From Flavobacteriaceae bacterium (GTDB lineage: Bacteria; Bacteroidota; Bacteroidia; Flavobacteriales; Flavobacteriaceae): DNA of 64,000 bases. Under the pieces are notes generated by a model. The model saw nothing but the letters and a program-made list of their open reading frames with translations, did no database searches and was not told where the DNA came from. Shown one piece after another: positions 24,163 through 33,147 of this stretch. Location: positions 124,001 to 188,000 of the forward strand of contig CANKLE010000001.1 in assembly GCA_947483075.1 (NCBI GenBank). Reading direction: 5' to 3'. The translations under genes and the position numbers were made by a program. The first letter of the stretch is position 1. Each line of letters opens with the position of its first letter.

Positions 24163-26019
24163 ATGTCAGGTATTATCCAACTTCTTCCCGATCACGTGGC
24201 CAATCAAATTGCGGCGGGTGAAGTAGTGCAACGACCTGCCTCTGTAGTAAAAGAGCTGCTAGAAAATGCCGTTGATGCTAAGGCTACCGACATCAAATTG
24301 ATCGTTAAAGATGCCGGAAAAACCTTGGTTCAAGTAATTGACAATGGCTTAGGCATGAACGAAGACGATGCATTGTTGTGTTTTGAGCGACATGCCACGT
24401 CAAAAATTCGCCAAGCCGAAGATTTATTTGCCTTGCATACCAAAGGATTTCGTGGGGAAGCCTTGGCCTCGATTGCGGCCATTGCGCAAGTAGAACTCAA
24501 AACCAAACAAGACCAGCAAGAATTGGGCATACACCTCGTTATTGAAGGAAGTAAATTAACTACCCACGAGGTAGCAGTTTTGCCCAAAGGCAGCTCTTTT
24601 TCGGTCAAAAATCTATTTTATAACATACCCGCACGACGAAATTTTCTAAAATCAGACTTGGTTGAGTTTAAGCATATCATCGAAGAATTTCAACGGGTAG
24701 CCCTTGCGCATCCTTCTATTCATTTTACTTTAATGCACAACGGCAGCGAATTGTTCAATTTGCCGGCAACCAATTTGCGTCAACGCATCGTGGGTTTGTT
24801 TATGGGGAAAACCAATGAAAAATTGGTTCCTGTGCAAGAGGAAACCGATTTGGTACTCATACAGGGTTTTGTATCTAAGCCCGAATTTGCCAAGAAAACC
24901 CGAGGCGAACAGTTCTTTTTTGTCAATGACCGTTTCATCAAGAGTGGCTATTTGCATCATGCCGTGCTAGCAGCTTATGAAGGATTGTTATCGGAGGGCA
25001 ACCAACCCAGCTATTTTTTGTATTTACAAGTTCCGCCCAACACCATTGACATCAACATTCATCCCACCAAAACAGAAATCAAATTTGATGACGAACAAGC
25101 GTTATATGCCATTTTGCGTTCTACCATCAAACACAGTTTGGGTCAATTTAATGTTTCTCCTGTACTCGATTTTGATCGGGATGCCAATTTAGATACCCCC
25201 TATCATTTTAAAGACAAATCGGCGGCGACTCCCACCATACAAGTTGACGGAAATTTCAATCCTTTTGAAGCACACACAGCTCGGGATACTCGATCGGCAA
25301 GTTATACGAAGTCAAAACCCGACACCTCCCATTGGGAAAGTCTGTATGTGGGTTTGCAACAAGAGTCGCAAGCAGGCTTTGCTGCTGCAGGGCACCATTT
25401 TGAAAACGAAGAAATTACGGCTCGTTTATTTGAAGAGCCCAACCAAGAAACACCGGCATCAAAACCGTATCAATTGCAACGCAAATACATTGTAAGTCCT
25501 ATAAAATCGGGAATTGTGATTGTAGATCAGCAGCGGGCGCACCAACGCATTTTGTATGAGCAATTGTTAGTTAGCATAACAGTACAACAGGCGCAAAGTC
25601 AGCAGTTATTGTTTCCGCTAACTTTATCTTTTAGCGTACAAGAAATGCAGTTACTCGCCGAATTACAAGCGGCGCTGCAAGCCATCGGTTTTGTGTTCGA
25701 AGAGCTACAACAGGATCAGCTCGTCTTGTCTGGATTGCCTCCACAACTTTCACAATCAGAGGTTGCTGGGGTCTTGGAAGCCCTGTTGCACGATTTGGCC
25801 GAAGGCATACCCGGAGCCAGTTTTAGTACCAATGACACGATTGCGAAATCAATGGCGCGCTCACTGGCTGTAAAAAGCGGAGCCTATCTTTCCGAAAAAG
25901 AACAAGATCATTTGGTGAATAGCTTATTTGCATGCAAAGACGCGGCGGTTTCCCCTTTTCAAAAACCTACCTTTATTACCATTTCTATCACCGATATCGA
26001 CAAAAAATTTACCCTATGA
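24163..26019 (+). CDS. mutL: DNA mismatch repair protein MutL, endonuclease motifs degenerate
   Basis: 618 residues from the ATG at 24163 (MSGIIQLLPDHVANQI); an upstream ATG nine codons earlier is less likely. The GHKL ATPase half is intact: AAGEVVQRPASVVKELLENA, DNGLGM, GFRGEALASI and the HPTKTEIKF segment. In the C-terminal half the metal-dependent endonuclease motif DQHAxxERxxxE reads DQQRAHQRILYE (about 455) and the C-terminal zinc-site motifs (ACK, CPHGRP) are replaced by RSLAVKSG and VSPFQKP. Nicking activity is therefore doubtful. Its TGA overlaps the next ATG. Confidence 0.94.
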   Translation: MSGIIQLLPDHVANQIAAGEVVQRPASVVKELLENAVDAKATDIKLIVKDAGKTLVQVIDNGLGMNEDDALLCFERHATSKIRQAEDLFALHTKGFRGEALASIAAIAQVELKTKQDQQELGIHLVIEGSKLTTHEVAVLPKGSSFSVKNLFYNIPARRNFLKSDLVEFKHIIEEFQRVALAHPSIHFTLMHNGSELFNLPATNLRQRIVGLFMGKTNEKLVPVQEETDLVLIQGFVSKPEFAKKTRGEQFFFVNDRFIKSGYLHHAVLAAYEGLLSEGNQPSYFLYLQVPPNTIDINIHPTKTEIKFDDEQALYAILRSTIKHSLGQFNVSPVLDFDRDANLDTPYHFKDKSAATPTIQVDGNFNPFEAHTARDTRSASYTKSKPDTSHWESLYVGLQQESQAGFAAAGHHFENEEITARLFEEPNQETPASKPYQLQRKYIVSPIKSGIVIVDQQRAHQRILYEQLLVSITVQQAQSQQLLFPLTLSFSVQEMQLLAELQAALQAIGFVFEELQQDQLVLSGLPPQLSQSEVAGVLEALLHDLAEGIPGASFSTNDTIAKSMARSLAVKSGAYLSEKEQDHLVNSLFACKDAAVSPFQKPTFITISITDIDKKFTL

Positions 26020-26843
26020 TGCCCATCACGCCCACGGTTAAACAACTACTGATCATCAATTTTCTGTTTTTTATAGGTTCCCAATTGTTGGGCGATGTGG
26101 CCTACCAATACTTATCGCTCTATTACGTAGAGAGCGACAACTTCCGGTTTTGGCAACCGCTTACGCATCAATTTATGCACGCCGGAATTTATTCGGGCGA
26201 TTTTTCGAACATCATGCACATTGCGTTCAATATGTTTGCCTTGTATTCTTTTGGTAGCATATTAGAGCATTATTGGGGCGGTGTAAAATTTTTATTCTTT
26301 TACATTTCTTGCGGATTAGGGGCTGCAATCTTACACAGCTTGGTCAATTATGTTCAGATTCATTTGCTGCTCGATCAGTTGTCGCATTTGTCCTTATCGG
26401 CTCCCGATTTACACCTGCTTTTAAATACCAACTACAGCGGTGTGTTTGACGAAAACGGTCGATTGGTTGCGGGTCAAGTGGCCGCGATCATGGAGAAGGC
26501 CCATATGGGACAAGCCGATTTCAATACGCTAATTAAAGCCGTGCAATTGTACCAAACTCCTGCCGTTGGCGCTTCGGGTGCCATATATGGTTTGTTGGTC
26601 GCATTTGCTTTTATGGCTCCCAATGCCGAATTGGGCCTAATGTTTATTCCTATTCCCATCAAAGCCAAGTATTTTGTACCCGGACTTTTGGCCGTTGATT
26701 TATTTATGGGGGTAAGTGGGGAATCGATTTTTGGCGGATCAACGGGAATTGCTCACTTTGCCCACATTGGAGGAGCCTTGGTTGGGTTTTTGATGGTGTG
26801 GTTTTGGAAGAAAAATCAATTTAACAGCAGTCGTTGGAATTAA
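26016..26843 (+). CDS. Rhomboid family intramembrane serine protease (first of two)
   Basis: 275 residues with six or more membrane helices. The catalytic Ser is in VGASGAIYG and the His in AHFAHIGGALVG; the LTHQFMHAG segment near residue 50 and NIMHIAFNMFALY are typical. A long insert between helices (about 110-180) is soluble. Start ATG at 26016 overlaps the mutL stop (ATGA); a second ATG follows directly at 26019. Substrate unknown. Paralogue follows 10 nt later. Confidence 0.92.
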   Translation: MMPITPTVKQLLIINFLFFIGSQLLGDVAYQYLSLYYVESDNFRFWQPLTHQFMHAGIYSGDFSNIMHIAFNMFALYSFGSILEHYWGGVKFLFFYISCGLGAAILHSLVNYVQIHLLLDQLSHLSLSAPDLHLLLNTNYSGVFDENGRLVAGQVAAIMEKAHMGQADFNTLIKAVQLYQTPAVGASGAIYGLLVAFAFMAPNAELGLMFIPIPIKAKYFVPGLLAVDLFMGVSGESIFGGSTGIAHFAHIGGALVGFLMVWFWKKNQFNSSRWN

Positions 26844-26853
26844 TTAGACTAAA

Positions 26854-27723
26854 ATGAGCTGGATCAACGACCTCAAAGGGGAATACAAATTTGGTGGAAT
26901 GGAGCAAAAGCTCATCTTCTGGAATGTGGGCGCATTTATCATTTCTGTGCCTTTCTTTTACCAATTCACTTTTGGAATTTTTGAATTTCCCACCTGGATA
27001 AAACTATCCGCTAGCACGCAGCAGCTGTTCTATGCACCCTGGACGCTAGTTAGCTATGGCTTTTTTCATGCCAGTTTTTTTCATTTGTTGTTCAATATGA
27101 TGGTATTGAATTTTGCCGGTAAATTATTCCAAACTTTTTTTACACAAAAACAATTGCTCGGGGTTTACCTGCTAGGGCTTGTGGTAGCAGGCATAGGATT
27201 TGTACTGGCGTTCAGTTTGTTGAATTTGGGATTAAGTACAGGCTTGGTAGGGGCTTCGGGGGCTATTATGGCGGTATTGGTGGCCACAGCTACCTATGCA
27301 CCCGCTATGAATATTCGATTGTTGCTCATAGGCAATGTGAAACTTTGGCAACTCACCTTGGTTATTTTGGGGATTGATTTGATGCAATTGTTTACCGAGA
27401 ATACGGGCGGCCACATTGCCCATTTGTCGGGAGCAATTTTTGGTTTTGTGTATTGTAAGTTATTGCAAAATGGAACTGATTTGAGTAAAATCATTTCGTT
27501 TATTTTTGATACATTAGCCCGGCCTTTTGGCACAAATAAGAAGAATTCGTTCAAAAAAGTGCACCGCAATTACCAAAAAATACCACAGAAAACGGGAGCT
27601 AAGGTGGTTATGAAAGACAAAAAACAACAACAAATAGACGACATCTTAGATAAAATTAGCCGTTCGGGTTACGAAAGTTTAAGTACAGAAGAAAAAGAAT
27701 TTTTATTTAAAGCAGGCAACTAA
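26854..27723 (+). CDS. Rhomboid family intramembrane serine protease (second of two)
   Basis: 289 residues. Six membrane helices with catalytic Ser in VGASGAIMA and His in GGHIAHLSGAIFG; the L1-loop-like SYGFFHASFFHLLFNMM precedes. The last 70 residues form a soluble basic tail ending in a small helical domain (KQQQIDDILDKISRSGYESL) seen in many Bacteroidota rhomboids (DUF6576-like). The two rhomboids are in tandem but differ in the tail and loop, so they are not a recent duplication. Confidence 0.92.
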   Translation: MSWINDLKGEYKFGGMEQKLIFWNVGAFIISVPFFYQFTFGIFEFPTWIKLSASTQQLFYAPWTLVSYGFFHASFFHLLFNMMVLNFAGKLFQTFFTQKQLLGVYLLGLVVAGIGFVLAFSLLNLGLSTGLVGASGAIMAVLVATATYAPAMNIRLLLIGNVKLWQLTLVILGIDLMQLFTENTGGHIAHLSGAIFGFVYCKLLQNGTDLSKIISFIFDTLARPFGTNKKNSFKKVHRNYQKIPQKTGAKVVMKDKKQQQIDDILDKISRSGYESLSTEEKEFLFKAGN

Positions 27724-27747
27724 GAATCAACCACTCAGACGCAATTC

Positions 27748-28797
27748 ATGAGACGACTATCGGGGTTTAACAAACTGGCTTTTTTTGCCAATATAGTACT
27801 CACTATATTGACAGCAATAGCCTATGTGTTGCCTTTTTTAGCTCCCAAATTGTATCCAATTTTTGCCGTGCTCACCTTGTTTATGCCCTTGTTTTTAATA
27901 TTGAATGGCTTGTTTTTTCTGTATTGGTTACTACAAATAAAACGCCAAATGTTGCTTTCGGGCTTGATTTTACTCATCGGAATTACTTTCGTTACCAAAT
28001 TTTATAAATTTTCATCAACCAATTTGCCTCCAACCGAAAATGATTTTGTGGTGATGAGCTATAATGTGCGTTTATTCAATTTATTTGATTGGCTTGCAGA
28101 TCAAGACGTTCCGCATACCATTGTTCAATTTATAAACGAAAAGAACCCCGATATTTTGTGTATACAAGAATATTCTGCGGCGGCAAAGGTCGATTTAAAG
28201 GTATATCCGTATCACTATATTTTTATGCAAGGGCATCACATTAAAACGGGACAAGCTATTTTTTCTAAATTCCCAATTATTGAACAAGGGAATTTGGAGT
28301 TGCCTGCCAATTCAAACAACAACGTGATTTTTGCCGATATCAAACGAGGAAAAGAAATTTTACGGGTGTATAATATGCACTTGCAATCCATCAAAATCTC
28401 GCCCGATGTGAATGAAATTTCGGAGAATATCGATGTCATCAATCAACAAAAATCGCAGTTGTTGCTCAATCGTATCAGTAACGCGTTTCGTCAACAGCAG
28501 CAACAAGCCGAAATCATTCACCAACACAAACTCAATTGCGAATACCCCATTTTGATTTGTGGCGACATGAATAACAGTCCGTTCTCGTATGTATACCGCA
28601 ACATCAGAGGCAATTTACAAGATTGTTTTGAAGAGGCCGGCAAAGGATTTGGTCAGACCTATAAATTTAAGTATTACCCGGCACGCATCGACTATATCTT
28701 TGCTGATCCGAGTCTAAAAGTAAAGAGTTTTGAGAGCTTTCCTGGCTTCATCAATTCCGATCATTTTCCGGTCATGACCCGCTTGGCTTTTGAGTAA
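27748..28797 (+). CDS. Endonuclease/exonuclease/phosphatase family protein, membrane-anchored
   Basis: 349 residues. Two or three N-terminal membrane helices (about 8-90) and then an EEP domain: VMSYNVRLFN, PDILCIQEYS with the metal-binding Glu, VYNMHLQSI, ICGDMNNSP and the final SDHFPVMTRL with the catalytic Asp-His. Such proteins may cut phosphodiesters in nucleic acids, lipids or inositol phosphates; nothing here decides which. It ends with no gap against the WbqC gene on the other strand. Confidence 0.9.
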   Translation: MRRLSGFNKLAFFANIVLTILTAIAYVLPFLAPKLYPIFAVLTLFMPLFLILNGLFFLYWLLQIKRQMLLSGLILLIGITFVTKFYKFSSTNLPPTENDFVVMSYNVRLFNLFDWLADQDVPHTIVQFINEKNPDILCIQEYSAAAKVDLKVYPYHYIFMQGHHIKTGQAIFSKFPIIEQGNLELPANSNNNVIFADIKRGKEILRVYNMHLQSIKISPDVNEISENIDVINQQKSQLLLNRISNAFRQQQQQAEIIHQHKLNCEYPILICGDMNNSPFSYVYRNIRGNLQDCFEEAGKGFGQTYKFKYYPARIDYIFADPSLKVKSFESFPGFINSDHFPVMTRLAFE

Positions 28798-29409
28798 CTA
28801 GAGCTGTTGCTGCTTGAGGTAATCTAAGGCAAATCGGCCTTCATTAAACAACAAATCCAACACACTCAAATTGGTAATTACCCCATGTTTGTCGGCAAAT
28901 ACCTGCGGGTAAGCTTCGAAGACAGAGGTGTCTTTTTTGCCGTTGGCCAAATACCGATAATCGTTTACATCGCTCCGTTCGTGAAAATATTCTACGGTTT
29001 TCTCGTACACAAACGGCAGCCCCAAACAGTCAAAAACTAATTGCAGTGCAGTGAGATTCAAGTCAAGTAGAAAGGTGGGTTTGTTTTGAAAAATCGGGAG
29101 CAATTTGTCTTCGTAATATTCAAAAAACGGGGAGGTGCGGTAGGCCGCTTCTAGCGATTTAAAATGCTGTTTTTGCCAATCAAAGGCCCATTCTATTCGA
29201 ACATCTTTGGCTACCTGGTGACGTTCTTTGCTGTGCTTAATGGGAATATTAAGCAATTGAATGCCGTTGGGGCTGTAAATATAGGTGCGGTTGCGGTTGG
29301 TCTGTTTTTGAAAATGATCTTCTACTTCAAAAAGGATTCCATCGGCTTGCGCCATGGCCACAAAATGACTGATGGAAGGAAAATAAGTAGGAAGAAATAA
29401 CGACTGCAT
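28798..29409 (-). CDS. WbqC-like family protein
   Basis: 203 residues of the WbqC family, found in O-antigen clusters in some bacteria but here in the conserved flavobacterial lepB neighbourhood. Family features: YFPSISHFVAMAQAD at the N terminus, RTYIYSPNGIQLLNIPI, and the central RIEWAFDWQKQHFKSLEAAY region (in parts). Catalytic role not established. Stop codons of this gene and the gene ending at 28797 are directly adjacent. It is 4 nt downstream of lepB. Confidence 0.88.
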   Translation of the reverse strand: MQSLFLPTYFPSISHFVAMAQADGILFEVEDHFQKQTNRNRTYIYSPNGIQLLNIPIKHSKERHQVAKDVRIEWAFDWQKQHFKSLEAAYRTSPFFEYYEDKLLPIFQNKPTFLLDLNLTALQLVFDCLGLPFVYEKTVEYFHERSDVNDYRYLANGKKDTSVFEAYPQVFADKHGVITNLSVLDLLFNEGRFALDYLKQQQL

Positions 29410-29413
29410 AATC

Positions 29414-30961
29414 CTAATTTGCGTTTTGTTTCTTTTTGTTTAAATAAAAATTGATGCCAAAATACACGGCCAATCCCAGCAAGAAAAATTTCAAATAGGA
29501 GTAAGGTTCCCCTTCGCCATTCACAGTTGTAAACACGCGTTCCCATCGTATCTTATTTAATCCTCGACCATTGGGATCTACACTCAACCAAATGAACACC
29601 GGTTTTCCTACAATATGATTTTCAGGTACATAGCCCCAAAAACGACTGTCTTCCGAATTGTGGCGGTTGTCTCCCATCATCCAATAGTAATTTTGTTTGA
29701 AGGTGTATTGAGTGGCGACCTTGTCGTTAATTTTGATTGTAGTGCCTTCTACTTCTAGTGTGTTGCCCTCGTATTCTTTGATGATACGCGCATAGAATGG
29801 CAAATTTGTCACACTAAGCGCAATGGTTTTTCCGGCTTCGGGAATGTAAATCGGCCCGTAATTGTCCCGGTTCCAGCTTGTGTTTTGCGGAAAAACAGAG
29901 GCGTCTGCTTCGCGCGAAATGTTTTTCACAATAGAAACAATTACGGGATTGTTTTTGAGACGTGCTGCAGCTTCCTCGGTCAAAGCCGAAAAGATATAGT
30001 TGTGCTTCGACTTGTTGATTTCGTAAATTGGATCTGTAATTTGTAATTCTTTTAGTATGTAATTTTCGTCGAAGCCGCCGCCATTGGTGGTAACCAAATA
30101 GGAATATTGCGGTCTAGCCCGTTCTGGCAAAACCAGAGGCTTGTTGTTGATGTATACTTGTCCTTCTTTAATCTGTAGCGTGTCACCCGGAATTCCTTGG
30201 CAGCGTTTTACATAATTCGATTTTTTGTCAATGGGCTTATTGGCCTTGCGTTTGGAGGTGTCAAAAAATTTATACACGGTATCTACCGGCCAGTTAAACA
30301 CCACAATGTCATTGTGCTGAATAGTTTGTAATCCGGGAAATCGGAAGTACGGCAATTGCGGAAAATTCAAGTACGATTTTTTGTGCAACAACGGAATACT
30401 GTCATGTACCATGGGCATGGAAACCGCCGTCATGGGTGTTCTGGCGCCGTAATGAAATTTGCTCACAAACAAGAAATCACCAATGAGTAAGGATTTTTCT
30501 AAGGAAGCGGTGGGTATGGTAAACGGCTGCATTACGTAGGTGTGCACCATGGTGGCGACAACAATAGCAAACAACAACGAACTGATGGTGTCAGCCGATT
30601 TGTTTACAGGCACCAAACTGCGTTCGGGTAGGTGGTTTAGCGGTTTAGTATACGCCAGATAGGCGCCGTATAAGCCAAAGGTAAAAATGGCCAGAAAGGT
30701 GTCCTTGGTAGAATTAAATCCAAAACTGCGGCAGCTTTCTACCCAGACTACCGGAAACATGATTAGATTTACTATGGGTACAAATAATAAAATGGTCCAC
30801 CAGCTAGGACGGTTTATAATTTTCATTAACTGCATCGCATTATATACCGGAACAAAGGCTTCCCATCTTTTTCTTCCTGCGGCTTCGTACATTTTCCAAA
30901 CGCCTAGGCCGTGCAGTACTTGCACACAAGCAAACAAAATAATCCATTGAATAAGTGTCAT
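29414..30961 (-). CDS. lepB: Signal peptidase I with extra membrane N terminus
   Basis: 515 residues, longer than typical enzymes. Residues 1-105 hold three membrane helices of a DUF5684-like domain, a fourth (about 125-143) leads into the peptidase domain. Catalytic Ser153 is in TIPTASLEKSLLIGD and the general-base Lys in YVKRCQGIPGD; the MMGDNRHNSEDSRFWG box is intact. A further helix closes the C terminus. It removes signal peptides from exported proteins, of which several are encoded here. 23 nt downstream of dapB. Confidence 0.95.
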   Translation of the reverse strand: MTLIQWIILFACVQVLHGLGVWKMYEAAGRKRWEAFVPVYNAMQLMKIINRPSWWTILLFVPIVNLIMFPVVWVESCRSFGFNSTKDTFLAIFTFGLYGAYLAYTKPLNHLPERSLVPVNKSADTISSLLFAIVVATMVHTYVMQPFTIPTASLEKSLLIGDFLFVSKFHYGARTPMTAVSMPMVHDSIPLLHKKSYLNFPQLPYFRFPGLQTIQHNDIVVFNWPVDTVYKFFDTSKRKANKPIDKKSNYVKRCQGIPGDTLQIKEGQVYINNKPLVLPERARPQYSYLVTTNGGGFDENYILKELQITDPIYEINKSKHNYIFSALTEEAAARLKNNPVIVSIVKNISREADASVFPQNTSWNRDNYGPIYIPEAGKTIALSVTNLPFYARIIKEYEGNTLEVEGTTIKINDKVATQYTFKQNYYWMMGDNRHNSEDSRFWGYVPENHIVGKPVFIWLSVDPNGRGLNKIRWERVFTTVNGEGEPYSYLKFFLLGLAVYFGINFYLNKKKQNAN

Positions 30962-30984
30962 AGTGTCGTAGTTTAAAAATTAAT

Positions 30985-31686
30985 TTATTCTAATTGCAGC
31001 ACGTTTTTCATGCTAAAAATGCCTGTTTTACCTATAATCCATTCGGCAGCAATCACCGAGCCTAAAGCAAATCCTTCCCGGTTATGGGCGGTGTGTTTAA
31101 TTTCAATGTGATCTACGGCAGAGTCATAAAACACCGAGTGTGTGCCCGGAACGTTTTCTATTCTTTTTGCCGTAATTTCCAACTCATCAGCTTTGGGGTT
31201 CGTTAAAACCCAGTTGGTGTAGGACGAATTGGCAAGGATGTCTTTGGCTAGTGAAATGGCTGTTCCGCTAGGGGCATCCAATTTTTGGGTGTGGTGAATT
31301 TCTTCCATGCTTACTTTATATTGCGCGTGTGGCGCCATCAGTTGAGCTAATTTTCGATTCAATTCAAAAAACAAATTCACCCCCAAACTAAAGTTCGACC
31401 CATACAAAAAGGCCCCTTGTTTGGCTGCACACAAGGCGGTGATTTTGCCGTAATCGTCCAACCAACCTGTGGTTCCAGAGATAACGGGTATGCCGCGTTC
31501 CAGGCAAGCAGTTATGTTTTCTACTGCCGAACTGGGTACGCTAAAATCTATGGCTACGTCGGCCGTTTCTAAGCCGTCAAAACTGTTGCTGCTGCTTTTG
31601 CGCAAGACAATGCTGTGGCCGCGTTCTAAAGCCACTTTTTCGATGACTATTCCCATTTTGCCGTAGCCTAAAAGTGCTATTTTCAT
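30985..31686 (-). CDS. dapB: 4-hydroxy-tetrahydrodipicolinate reductase DapB
   Basis: Reduces HTPA to tetrahydrodipicolinate with NAD(P)H on the way to diaminopimelate and lysine. 233 residues, the short form usual in Bacteroidota. Seen: the nucleotide-binding LLGYGKMG, FSVPSSAVENI, GTTGWLDD, the catalytic EEIHHTQKLDAPSGTAISLA with His and Lys. Start ATG overlaps the stop of the DUF5683 gene by 4 nt. Confidence 0.96.
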   Translation of the reverse strand: MKIALLGYGKMGIVIEKVALERGHSIVLRKSSSNSFDGLETADVAIDFSVPSSAVENITACLERGIPVISGTTGWLDDYGKITALCAAKQGAFLYGSNFSLGVNLFFELNRKLAQLMAPHAQYKVSMEEIHHTQKLDAPSGTAISLAKDILANSSYTNWVLTNPKADELEITAKRIENVPGTHSVFYDSAVDHIEIKHTAHNREGFALGSVIAAEWIIGKTGIFSMKNVLQLE

Positions 31687-32246
31687 TTGAATCTAAAATT
31701 AAGGGCTACTCCCATGCTGGGTTTGTAATTCAGACCATTGGAATAGATTTCAGGTTTAAAACTCAAGTTGTCGTTTACGTTAAATTGTCCCAAATGGGCA
31801 TCTACATTGGCGTCAATGATATTCAGTACGTAAAATCCGATCGCGCACAGCAAGGATAAATCGCGGTTGCGTTGGTAGAATTGCTGCGCCTGAATGAGAC
31901 GAGCATTATCCAAATAGGCGTATTCTTCGTTGGGAATTCCGGCCAACCGATCTTTGTAGGCATTTCGGAAAGCTTGGTATCGGGTATTGTTGAGTGTGTA
32001 GTAATAGATACTGGCGCCAATTGCACCATAAACCAAGGGAACTTTCCAATATTTTTTGTTGTAGACTTGTCCTAATCCAGGAACCACGGCCGAAAAGAAA
32101 GCGGCTTTGGCAGGAGCCAATGGATTTATCTCCCGATCGGGTAGGGTATCCTTTGAACGAATAATTTGCATCGTTTCGCCTTGTGCATAGCAGCGGTTTC
32201 CTATAGCCAGGAGTCCTACAAACACGATGTATATCCAAACCCGCAC
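31683..32246 (-). CDS. DUF5683 domain protein, exported
   Basis: 187 residues. Signal peptide (VWIYIVFVGLLAIG, then YAQ), then the DUF5683 pattern PAKAAFFSAVVPGLGQVYNK, two hydrophobic segments (VPLVYGAIGASIYYYTL and LLCAIGFYVLNIIDANVDAH) and a C-terminal beta strand GVALNFRFK suggesting an outer-membrane end. The start is GTG at 32246, sharing its G with the parB stop (TAGTG). Function unknown; always found between parB and dapB in related genomes as far as I recall. Confidence 0.85.
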   Translation of the reverse strand: MRVWIYIVFVGLLAIGNRCYAQGETMQIIRSKDTLPDREINPLAPAKAAFFSAVVPGLGQVYNKKYWKVPLVYGAIGASIYYYTLNNTRYQAFRNAYKDRLAGIPNEEYAYLDNARLIQAQQFYQRNRDLSLLCAIGFYVLNIIDANVDAHLGQFNVNDNLSFKPEIYSNGLNYKPSMGVALNFRFK

Positions 32247-33145
32247 TAGCCTTGTATCAGTTTAAGGATGCGGTTAAAATCTTCTTCAGAATGAAACGGA
32301 ATATTGATTTTACCTTTGCCGTTTCCGCTCATTTTTACTTCGACTTTGGTACCAAAATAGGCGCCAAATGATTTGATGTGTGTTTCCTCAATGGGGAATG
32401 AGCTGGTTTTTGCCGATTTTTTAGTAGCCGGTTTTAAACTTTCTTGGTAATTTTTTACCAAGGCTTCCGTTTCGCGAACTGATAAATTTTGGCTGACAAT
32501 TTTTTGGTAGAGGCTGGTTTGCACATCCAAATCATCTATGTTGATGATGGCTCTTCCGTGTCCCATGCTGATGAAGCCGTCGCGAATCCCGGTTTGGATG
32601 ATGGGGTCTAGTTTCAATAGACGCAAATAATTGGCAATGGTAGATCGTTTTTTGCCCACCCGTTCACTCATTTGTTCTTGAGTGAGTTGAATTTCGTCAA
32701 TCAAACGTTGGTAAGACAAGGCAATTTCAATCGGGTCTAAGTCGTGGCGTTGGATGTTTTCAACCAAGGCCATGGTCAATGATTCTTGGTCATTGGCAAT
32801 GCGAATGTAGGCAGGAATAGTGGTTAATCCGGCTGTTTTGGAGGCGCGTAAACGGCGTTCACCCGAAATTAATTGGTATTTATTGAAATCGGTTTTGCGC
32901 ACCGTAATGGGTTGAATCACACCCAATTCTTTGATCGAAGAAGCCAATTCGGTAAGGGTTTCCTCATTAAAATTGCTTCGCGGTTGAAACGGATTTATTT
33001 CAATGGCTTCAATATCTAGCTCAATGATGTTGCCCACCAATTTATCGGCGTTTTTATCGGCTACCGATTGGATGTTATTGTCTGGGTCTTTTAATAAGGC
33101 CGATAAGCCTCTGCCCATGGCTTGTTTTTTTCCTGCTAACGCCAT
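32246..33145 (-). CDS. parB: Chromosome-partitioning protein ParB
   Basis: 299 residues. CTPase/ParB N domain with the NPFQPR box and the LISGERRLRASKTAG motif, a helix-turn-helix (TQEQMSERVGKKRSTIANYL) that reads parS, and a C-terminal dimer domain (EEDFNRILKLIQ). The N-terminal GRGLSALL motif stimulates the ParA ATPase. Only 2 nt after parA. No convincing parS was found in the window. Confidence 0.96.
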   Translation of the reverse strand: MALAGKKQAMGRGLSALLKDPDNNIQSVADKNADKLVGNIIELDIEAIEINPFQPRSNFNEETLTELASSIKELGVIQPITVRKTDFNKYQLISGERRLRASKTAGLTTIPAYIRIANDQESLTMALVENIQRHDLDPIEIALSYQRLIDEIQLTQEQMSERVGKKRSTIANYLRLLKLDPIIQTGIRDGFISMGHGRAIINIDDLDVQTSLYQKIVSQNLSVRETEALVKNYQESLKPATKKSAKTSSFPIEETHIKSFGAYFGTKVEVKMSGNGKGKINIPFHSEEDFNRILKLIQG

Positions 33146-33147
33146 AT

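Noticed and set aside
26016..27723. Tandem rhomboid genes as a recent duplication
   Set aside because: The two proteins differ in loop, tail and most of the sequence; the pair is a stable feature of flavobacterial genomes as far as I recall.
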